Positions 1 to 5,178 of a stretch of DNA of 9,738 nucleotides are shown in pieces. The notes beneath the pieces are model-generated. The model made no database searches, had not been told where the DNA came from, and was given only the letters and a program-made list of their open reading frames with translations. A program made the position numbers and the translations under genes. How positions within the stretch are numbered: position 1 is the first letter of the stretch; each line of letters opens with the position of its first letter. The stretch comes from Candidatus Aenigmatarchaeota archaeon (GTDB lineage: Archaea > Aenigmatarchaeota > Aenigmatarchaeia > PWEA01 > JAGHBM01), in assembly GCA_023133195.1 (NCBI GenBank), contig JAGLWW010000020.1, positions 1-9,738 on the forward strand, written 5' to 3'.

Positions 1-373
1 CTTTTTTCACGATTTCATAAGTCTCTTGGGGAGAATATCGGCCGTAAAATCCCGGGTGAAAAACAACGGGACTTGCACCCATGTAGTGGGCCCTTTCACA
101 AGAAATCAGAATTCGTTGTTTTGAGGCCTTTATCTTTTCAGGCTCAATAGAAGCAAGGTTTATATAGTATGGAGCGTGAACAGAGAGTTTTACTCCGGTT
201 TCCTCGCGAATTTCACCCACTTTCCTGGCCAGTTCGTTCTTCATCTGGACGCCGTGCGTAAATTCCACTTCCATGGCTTTTAGGCCTATTTCTTTCACTT
301 TCCTTATTCCATCTGAAGTCCCGCCACCTTTTGCAGCGAGAGGGATGCCTGCAGGACCTAAAAATATGCGCAT
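1..373 (-). CDS. nfo: Endonuclease IV-like (AP endonuclease 2 family) TIM-barrel protein, N-terminal part
   Basis: Only the first 124 codons are in the window; the gene continues past base 1. The translation starts MRIFLGPAGIPLAAKGGGTS and carries the family's N-terminal pattern. There is a short first beta strand, then SVHAPYYINLAS with a His at residue 66, and VVFHPGFYG with a His at residue 106. The 40-residue spacing of these two His matches the zinc-ligand pair H69/H109 of E. coli endonuclease IV. Known family members are Zn-dependent AP endonucleases of base-excision repair, cleaving 5' to abasic sites. The remaining zinc ligands lie outside the window, so catalytic competence cannot be judged, and a sugar-isomerase-like TIM barrel is the alternative. 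The gene follows sec61-beta by 32 bp on the same strand. No Shine-Dalgarno precedes the ATG at 373; an AT-rich element near 397-405 lies about 27 bp before it, so a leaderless start is possible. Confidence 0.8.
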   Translation of the reverse strand, partial: MRIFLGPAGIPLAAKGGGTSDGIRKVKEIGLKAMEVEFTHGVQMKNELARKVGEIREETGVKLSVHAPYYINLASIEPEKIKASKQRILISCERAHYMGASPVVFHPGFYGRYSPQETYEIVKK

Positions 374-405
374 AATAAAGTATTCAGGCAGTTTCAATAA
401 ATAAT

Positions 406-558
406 TTAGAACAAGTACACAACTACCTCTAATACTATTACGGCAACTATTATCCCTACAACGTGCTCAGGCTTGAGTTTGATAGCTTCCGGACTCTCGT
501 CAAAATACCTTGTCAAACCCGCCGTGCTCATAGGCATTTGCTGTTTTTCTTTGGCCAT
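406..558 (-). CDS. secG: Preprotein translocase subunit Sec61-beta (archaeal SecG)
   Basis: A 50-residue protein. It has a short charged N-terminus (MAKEKQQ), the family hallmark MPMSTAGLTRYFDE at residues 8-21, an AIKLKPEHVV linker, and one C-terminal transmembrane helix (about residues 33-50, GIIVAVIVLEVVVYLF) ending almost at the stop. This is the standard architecture and length of the archaeal Sec61-beta subunit, a tail-anchored protein that sits beside the SecYE channel in the cytoplasmic membrane and supports protein export. The TAA stop is at 406-408. The start ATG at 558 has no Shine-Dalgarno upstream (the minus-strand leader is C/T rich). The centre of the TATA element at 578-587 is about 25 bp away, which fits a leaderless mRNA. 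It is probably the first gene of a unit that continues into the endonuclease IV-like gene. Confidence 0.93.
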   Translation of the reverse strand: MAKEKQQMPMSTAGLTRYFDESPEAIKLKPEHVVGIIVAVIVLEVVVYLF

Positions 559-577
559 GGTTAAAATAGAGGAGGTA

Positions 578-600
578 TAAATATAAAAAGTTTATATTTA
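578..600. promoter_or_regulatory. Symmetric divergent promoter (two back-to-back TATA boxes)
   Basis: TAAATATAAA (578-587), the spacer AAG, and TTTATATTTA (591-600) form a perfect 10-bp inverted repeat. Read outward, each arm is the same archaeal TATA element. The minus-strand copy is centred about 25 bp before the sec61-beta ATG (leaderless). The plus-strand copy is centred about 38 bp before the ATG at 634, giving a predicted leader of about 13 nt that contains GAGGTGA. Each TATA box occupies the position where the other promoter's TFB-recognition element would lie, so both pre-initiation complexes probably cannot form together. The symmetry is seen in the sequence; mutual exclusion is inference. 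Confidence 0.7.
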
Positions 601-633
601 GGCTTTTAGTAATTAGACTTGTGAGGTGAAAGA

Positions 634-942
634 ATGGTAAGGAAGAAAAGTGCTAAAAAAACCAAGAAAACCAAAAAAGTCAACAAGGCGCTCAAGGATG
701 CGCCAGATGACAAGAAATTCTGGCTTTGTGACGGCAGAGTTCTTAAAAACATGAAAGAACTGGAACAGGCCTTAAGAACCATGAACGATGGTACTTACAG
801 GTATCATGTTAACGGAAGTAAAAATGACTTCTACAACTGGGTAAAGGGTGTTTTCAAGGACAGAAAAATAGCTAATGATATCAAAAATTCGAGAAACAGG
901 GTAATTGCAGCAAACAAATTAAAGAGAAAATTCAGTTTGTAA
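634..942 (+). CDS. Small Lys-rich DUF5752-like protein in the glycogen synthase operon
   Basis: A 102-residue protein of unknown function. Residues 1-20 are strongly basic (10 Lys/Arg) and look disordered. Residues 29-90 form a compact domain with FWLCDGRVLKNMKELEQAL (29-47), then TYRYHVN, then KNDFYNWVKGVFKD. From memory this pattern (Phe-Trp, DG, ELxxAL, YHVN, NDFxNWVxxV) matches the archaeal DUF5752 family; no search was run. There is no signal peptide or membrane segment. The start is supported by GAGGTGA at 623-629, five bases before the ATG, which is one of the clearest Shine-Dalgarno sites here. The stop is 52 bp before the GT3 glycogen synthase on the same strand, so the two are probably co-transcribed. 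A role as an accessory or regulatory partner of that synthase is inference from position only. Confidence 0.75.
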   Translation: MVRKKSAKKTKKTKKVNKALKDAPDDKKFWLCDGRVLKNMKELEQALRTMNDGTYRYHVNGSKNDFYNWVKGVFKDRKIANDIKNSRNRVIAANKLKRKFSL

Positions 943-945
943 TTC

Positions 946-961
946 TTGGTCTCAATACCAA
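946..961. promoter_or_regulatory. Short inverted repeat TTGGT-N6-ACCAA between the two operon genes
   Basis: A perfect 5-bp inverted repeat with a 6-base centre (ctcaat) lies a few bases after the stop at 942 and 33 bp before the glycogen synthase ATG. It could be a weak hairpin or an operator-like site. The arms are short and could arise by chance. No T-run follows, so it does not look like a terminator. Confidence 0.25.
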
Positions 962-994
962 ATTGAATATGTATCAGATGTTGAGAGGGATGAA

Positions 995-2797
995 ATGGTA
1001 TCAGACAAAAACTTAAATGACGTTTTGTATGAGGTATCATATGAAGCAGGGAACCGTATAGGAGGGATACATACAGTCTTGGTATCCAAGGCAAATTACC
1101 TAAAGATGACATACGGAGAAAACTACATAGCAATAGGGTTTTACAACAAGAAAAATGCGCTAATGGAAGTAATAGAAAAGACTCCTCCTCCGTATATGAA
1201 AACAGTATTTAAGGAACTGGAAAAGGAGGGTATTCGCTGCGTATATGGTATTTGGGCCGATGCACATGACGTGCCAATAATTCTGGTGGACTCTTTGGTT
1301 TTTCAGAGGGATAACTCAGACAACATAAACACAATATTATGGAAAAAATACAAGATAGATTCATTAAATACGTGGAACGACTACAAGGAGCCCGTGGCAT
1401 GGTCTTTTGCTGTGGGCAAACTAATAGAAAAACTTTCAAAAAATCAGCCAAAGAAAAAGATTGTTGCACATTTTCATGAATGGCTTTCCGGAGCAGGTCT
1501 GCTTTATCTTAAGATGAACGATATTAAAGTGCCTACTGTTTTTACAACTCATGCCACCACTCTTGGCAGGACAATGGCATCAAAAAGGGATATGTCTTTT
1601 TTGAGCGGAAAAATCGACCCTGAAGAAAAAGCCTGCCAGTATGGGGTCACCGCGAAACATCTAATGGAGAAGGTAGCAGCAAAAGAAGCAGACGTCTTCA
1701 CAACGGTGAGTGACGTCGTTGGAGACGAGGTCAAACATATCCTTGGAAAAGAACCTGATATAATAACTGTAAATGCCTTGGACTTTGAAGTGGTACCTTC
1801 CCAAAACGACATATCTGTTAAAAACGCTAAGTACAGAAAAAGGATGGATGAATTTACAAGGGCATACTTCACTCCATATTATCCCATAGACGTAAAAAAT
1901 TGTCCTGTGTTATTTACCGCCGGAAGGTATGAGTTTGAGAATAAGGGTTACGATATTTTCATAGACGCCTTGGGAGAGCTTAACAGAAGGCTTAAGAAAA
2001 GCAAGAAGACTGTAATAGCTTTTATATGGGTGCCCAGAGGTACTATAGCCCCGAAAGACGAGATAGTAAAGAACTTTCTTGTATATGACAGGCTGAAAGA
2101 TATGCTTGATGTGGACTGGGAAGACATAAAGGAAAATATAATATCAAAGCTTTCTCATGGAGAGAGTATAGAAAAATCCGATATAGTTTCAAACGAGATT
2201 CTGGCTGACGTAAAGACCAGTTTCAGCAAGATAAGAAGCAGAATAGGACTGAATCCTCCCGTGAATGCTTTCCAGCTTTCTTCAAGAGAAGAGGAAGACT
2301 CAATAATAAGAAGGATTAAGGAAAACGGGTTAGAAAACAGGGAAAAAGACAGTGTAAAAGTTATTTTCTATCCTGTCTACCTGAACAGGGAAGATGAATT
2401 GCTTGGACTGGACTACAAGGAAGCGTTAATAGCAAGTGATATTGGAGTCATGCTCTCACGCTATGAACCTTGGGGATACATGGGTCATGAGACAGCAGTT
2501 TACGGTAACATATCATTAATAACCGACTATAGCGGTTTCGGTAGATTCGTGCAAAAAAATTATAAGAGCGATGATGATATAAAACCCGTGGAAGTTGTGG
2601 AAGCCGTAGGAAAATCACATGAGGAAGTCGTAAAAAGAGTCGCGGACCTGCTGGAGACGTATGTGAAGATGAAAAAAGAAAAAAGAAAAAAGATTGAATT
2701 AAAAGCATATGAAATAGCCAAGCTTGCCTGCTGGGAAGATCAGATAAAAAGTTATATCAACTCATATGTCCTTGCTCTTGAAAGAATTCAATCCTAA
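995..2797 (+). CDS. Glycogen synthase, GT3 family (eukaryote-type)
   Basis: A 600-residue retaining GT-B glucosyltransferase predicted to extend alpha-1,4-glucan in the cytoplasm, with UDP-glucose as the usual GT3 donor. Motifs follow yeast and animal glycogen synthase in order: EVSYEAGNRIGGIHTVL (13-29), AHFHEW (158-163), TVFTTHATTLGR (181-192), DVFTTVSDV (233-241), TAGRYEFENKG (308-318), and YEPWGYMGHE (490-499). The last contains the E-x7-E pair (E491, E499) of GT-B retaining enzymes. The GT3-type insertion occupies roughly residues 350-450. The C-terminal Arg cluster that binds glucose-6-P in eukaryotic enzymes is replaced by the Lys-rich stretch KMKKEKRKK (559-567), so allosteric control may differ. 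The ATG at 995 follows GAGAGGGATG-type purines; other nearby ATGs are out of frame. The last 36 bp overlap the 3' end of the convergent GH57 gene. GT3 assignment is strong; exact donor and product are inferred. Confidence 0.92.
   Translation: MVSDKNLNDVLYEVSYEAGNRIGGIHTVLVSKANYLKMTYGENYIAIGFYNKKNALMEVIEKTPPPYMKTVFKELEKEGIRCVYGIWADAHDVPIILVDSLVFQRDNSDNINTILWKKYKIDSLNTWNDYKEPVAWSFAVGKLIEKLSKNQPKKKIVAHFHEWLSGAGLLYLKMNDIKVPTVFTTHATTLGRTMASKRDMSFLSGKIDPEEKACQYGVTAKHLMEKVAAKEADVFTTVSDVVGDEVKHILGKEPDIITVNALDFEVVPSQNDISVKNAKYRKRMDEFTRAYFTPYYPIDVKNCPVLFTAGRYEFENKGYDIFIDALGELNRRLKKSKKTVIAFIWVPRGTIAPKDEIVKNFLVYDRLKDMLDVDWEDIKENIISKLSHGESIEKSDIVSNEILADVKTSFSKIRSRIGLNPPVNAFQLSSREEEDSIIRRIKENGLENREKDSVKVIFYPVYLNREDELLGLDYKEALIASDIGVMLSRYEPWGYMGHETAVYGNISLITDYSGFGRFVQKNYKSDDDIKPVEVVEAVGKSHEEVVKRVADLLETYVKMKKEKRKKIELKAYEIAKLACWEDQIKSYINSYVLALERIQS
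2671..2692 (-). terminator. T6-C-T6-C-T6 tract, candidate terminator of the GT4-GH57 unit (inside the GT3 gene)
   Basis: The plus strand holds three perfect tandem copies of GAAAAAA plus a final G. On the minus strand this reads as three T6 runs separated by single C bases, 70-91 bp after the GH57 stop at 2762. Archaeal transcription commonly terminates at oligo-T tracts without a hairpin. The same bases encode the Lys-rich patch of the glycogen synthase. That the tract terminates transcription is inference. Confidence 0.5.
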
Positions 2798-3946
2798 TTC
2801 TGACTTTAAATTATTTAAAACATTCATATAATTTGAATAAGCCTCATAAGGATTCAAGTATGTGTTGAAATACTTGTGTATGTCCCCGTCGGAAAACCAC
2901 TTGGTACACATGTAGTAAAAGTGGTCTGAGGTCTGCAGTTTCCTCCATACGTCTATCAGTTCTTTGTCTCCTGATTTAAGTATGAAAATCCCCAATTCCT
3001 TCATTCTATTAAAGGCGCTGTCCTGCATCTTGTTGCCCAGCCATGCAGAAAGATCCCTGTCAATATCGGCCCAAGAAAGTATGTGCGGTATGTCAATCCT
3101 GTCTTTTGATTCCATCTCCACCAGTTCGTTTATTTTGGCCCATTCAAGGTTGGGATATTTTGCAACTTCCTTTGGCAAATATTCCAGAAAATCAAATATT
3201 CCTGTCTCTTTCCACTGATGCTCCCCGAATGTCTCATAGTCCAAAAACAAATTTATTGTCTGTCCCTGTGCTGATGCAAGCCACATCGCATATTTGTCCG
3301 CAGTAAGTGGGTATTCCTTCCAGTCGATTTTTGAGAAACGGAAACCTACATCATCGCTAAGCATGTAGTTTCTTAAAAGTAGTTTTATGTCTGAACCGTT
3401 TGGCTGGTATATGTAGTTGGGCGACCTCCATCCAAGAATCTTGTCCCATCCCTCTCCGACTATTCCTTTATACCCCATTTTTTCTACTTTTTGTGCCATG
3501 TCATTTGAAAGCATTGCCTCGGTGTTCCTGAATACGAGAGCCTTGTGATTGAATGTGTCCTTAATCAGTTTCCTGTGCATTTTCACTTGTTCCTTGAACT
3601 CTTCTTCTGATACCAGGTAAGCAAGAGAATGATAGTAAGTCTCGTTAAGAATATCCATATTTCCCGTGTCATATAATTCCCTGTAAATGTCTATCACTTC
3701 CGGCTTGTATCTCAGTGCCTGCTCTATAAAAACGCCGGAAAAGGAAAAACTTACCTTGAATTCCGGATGCTTTTTTATCAATTCTATTATTTTTTTTGTG
3801 GTGGGTATGTAGCACTTGTTTGCAACCTTTTCAAAAATTGCTTTGTTTTTTTCCTCGTCAAAATACCCGGAACTCTTGGAAAAATAGTTAAAATTGCTTA
3901 ATCTGAAAGGTTGGTGAACCTGAAAATACATGCAAAGTTTTGTCAT
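2762..3946 (-). CDS. GH57 family alpha-amylase / 4-alpha-glucanotransferase-like enzyme
   Basis: A 394-residue cytoplasmic retaining alpha-glucan hydrolase or transferase; no signal peptide. GH57 signatures appear in order: HQP (11-13), GNMDIL followed by ETYYHSL (95-108), FRNTE (139-143) with E143 as predicted nucleophile, FLDYETFGEH (234-243) with D236 as predicted acid/base, SWADIDRDLSAWLGNKMQ (291-308), and DHFYYMCTKW (341-350). These resemble the alpha-amylase-type GH57 proteins found beside glycogen synthases in methanogens. It lacks the larger C-terminal regions of GH57 branching enzymes, so branching activity is less likely. Hydrolysis and 4-alpha-glucanotransfer cannot be separated from sequence. 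It follows the GT4 gene by 20 bp and has an AGGGGAT Shine-Dalgarno 5 bp before the ATG, so it is probably translated from a GT4-GH57 message. An in-frame ATG two codons upstream is closed by TAG. Its 3' end overlaps the GT3 gene by 36 bp. Confidence 0.9.
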   Translation of the reverse strand: MTKLCMYFQVHQPFRLSNFNYFSKSSGYFDEEKNKAIFEKVANKCYIPTTKKIIELIKKHPEFKVSFSFSGVFIEQALRYKPEVIDIYRELYDTGNMDILNETYYHSLAYLVSEEEFKEQVKMHRKLIKDTFNHKALVFRNTEAMLSNDMAQKVEKMGYKGIVGEGWDKILGWRSPNYIYQPNGSDIKLLLRNYMLSDDVGFRFSKIDWKEYPLTADKYAMWLASAQGQTINLFLDYETFGEHQWKETGIFDFLEYLPKEVAKYPNLEWAKINELVEMESKDRIDIPHILSWADIDRDLSAWLGNKMQDSAFNRMKELGIFILKSGDKELIDVWRKLQTSDHFYYMCTKWFSDGDIHKYFNTYLNPYEAYSNYMNVLNNLKSELGLNSFKSKDI

Positions 3947-3966
3947 CTACATCCCCTTATGATATA

Positions 3967-5091
3967 TTATCTTAGCAGAGATTTATAGAAATCCCTTGTT
4001 TGTATTGCAATATCGTCCCATGTTATATGTTTGGCCTCATGCCTGCAGTTGTTTGACATCTCCTCGGAAAGCTCTTTGTAATTGAGTATCTCAAGTATGC
4101 GACTGGCCATCTTCTCCGTGTCCCAGAAATCTACCTTGAACACGTTCGTTGCAACCTCCGAAACTCCCGAAGTCTTTGATATTATTGTCGGCGTGCCGGC
4201 AGCCATCGCCTCAAGGGCTGTTATCCCGAACGGCTCGAATACTGATGGCAGCATAAACACGTCTGCCCTCGCATAAAGCTTTGTTATATCCTTCTGAGGA
4301 ACATAACCAAGAAAAAATACGCTGTTTTCTATTCCCAAATCTATTGACAGCTCAAGCAACTCCCTGAACTTGTCTCCCTTTCCTGCTATAACGAATTTTG
4401 CATTTGGATGGTGCTCAACCACTATTTTTGCTGCTCTCAAAAGGTGATCCAGTCCCTTGTGAAGTGTCAGCCTTCCGAGAGAAAGTATCATATCTTCCCC
4501 CGGCTTGATTTTCAATCCGCAGTCAAAGCTTGAGGCATCTATCGCGTTGTAAATTACTTTTATCTTGTTCGGGTCCGCGCCGTACTTTTCTATAATCTGT
4601 TTTTTTATTCTCTTGCTCACGGCTATTATCCCGTCTGCCTCTCTTATTCCATACTTTTCTATGTCCATTACCCACGGACATGGATTTCCTATTGACCTGT
4701 CATACTCTGTGGAATGCACTGTAAAAACAAGAGGTTTGCCTGTCTCTCTCTTGGCACATATGCCTCCCAGGATTGTTAACCAATCATGGCAGTGTATTAT
4801 ATCAAAATCGGTTTGCTTGGCCATCTTGCAAACTTCTTTCGCATAATTCTCCACGCTCTTGACTATTGAATCGGAGAGAACTGAACCAGTGAAAGTTGTA
4901 TATGGCCCAAAACCCACAGAAACCTTTATTCTTTTTATTTTCATCCATGGTGTGCTTATTTCCCCTCTGTCAGGCATGAAGAAAGTAATATTAACATCAT
5001 CCGGCATTTTTCTTGTCAGTTCGTATGTATGTGTTCCAAGACCACCGGATATATAAGGTGGAAACTCCCAACCTATCATCAAAACTCTCAT
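3967..5091 (-). CDS. GT4/GlgA-like glycosyltransferase (probable glycogen synthase)
   Basis: A 374-residue GT-B fold protein. The N-terminal domain (about 1-190) has GWEFPPYISGGLGTHTYEL with the nucleotide-sugar loop GGLG (16-19), HCHDW (100-104) and TVHSTEYDR (124-132). The C-terminal domain has LSLGRLTLHKG (203-213), VIAGKGD (234-240), and FEPFGITALEAMAAG with the E-x7-E pair E286/E294, followed by a TSGVSEV loop. The HCHDW and WEFPP..GGLG pattern is that of GlgA-like archaeal glycogen synthases, which use ADP- or UDP-glucose. The donor cannot be read here, and another alpha-glucosyltransferase role is possible. It is unrelated at subfamily level to the GT3 synthase in this window. GH57 follows after 20 bp. 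The ATG at 5091 has no usable Shine-Dalgarno but a TATA-like element about 26 bp upstream. An 87-bp gap separates it from the debranching gene, so it probably starts its own unit. Confidence 0.88.
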   Translation of the reverse strand: MRVLMIGWEFPPYISGGLGTHTYELTRKMPDDVNITFFMPDRGEISTPWMKIKRIKVSVGFGPYTTFTGSVLSDSIVKSVENYAKEVCKMAKQTDFDIIHCHDWLTILGGICAKRETGKPLVFTVHSTEYDRSIGNPCPWVMDIEKYGIREADGIIAVSKRIKKQIIEKYGADPNKIKVIYNAIDASSFDCGLKIKPGEDMILSLGRLTLHKGLDHLLRAAKIVVEHHPNAKFVIAGKGDKFRELLELSIDLGIENSVFFLGYVPQKDITKLYARADVFMLPSVFEPFGITALEAMAAGTPTIISKTSGVSEVATNVFKVDFWDTEKMASRILEILNYKELSEEMSNNCRHEAKHITWDDIAIQTRDFYKSLLR

Positions 5092-5112
5092 TATATCACT
5101 ATTTTATAAATG

Positions 5113-5122
5113 TATTTAATAA
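5113..5122 (-). promoter_or_regulatory. TATA-like element for the GT4-GH57 unit
   Basis: TTATTAAATA on the minus strand is centred about 26 bp before the GT4 ATG, which puts the predicted transcription start on or next to the start codon (leaderless). A second AT-rich element (TTTATAAAAT, 5101-5110) lies only about 14 bp from the ATG and would place initiation inside the gene, so it is the weaker candidate. The rest of the 5092-5178 gap holds nothing else recognisable. Confidence 0.45.
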
Positions 5123-5160
5123 TTCTTACCCCTGATTTAAATCTTTTGTATCCTTTGGCT

Positions 5161-5178
5161 CAAAAATATTCAAAAAAA
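5161..5178 (-). terminator. T-run terminator after the debranching enzyme
   Basis: Read on the minus strand, the TAG stop at 5179-5181 is followed at once by seven T, then GAATA and a further T5 run. This is the usual form of an archaeal intrinsic terminator. It suggests that the debranching transcript ends here and that the GT4 gene needs its own promoter. Confidence 0.55.

Noticed and set aside
571..575. GGAGG on the plus strand upstream of the glycogen operon
   Set aside because: It resembles a Shine-Dalgarno but lies upstream of the TATA box with no start codon at a suitable distance.
831..1133. A 100-codon minus-strand open frame across the DUF5752-like/GT3 junction
   Set aside because: It spans two well-supported plus-strand genes antisense, with no recognisable motif, promoter or Shine-Dalgarno.
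2798..2900. A plus-strand terminator after the GT3 glycogen synthase
   Set aside because: No T-run of five or more is present just after the stop; the first T6 run on the plus strand is at 3478-3483, deep in the GH57 gene, too far to call.
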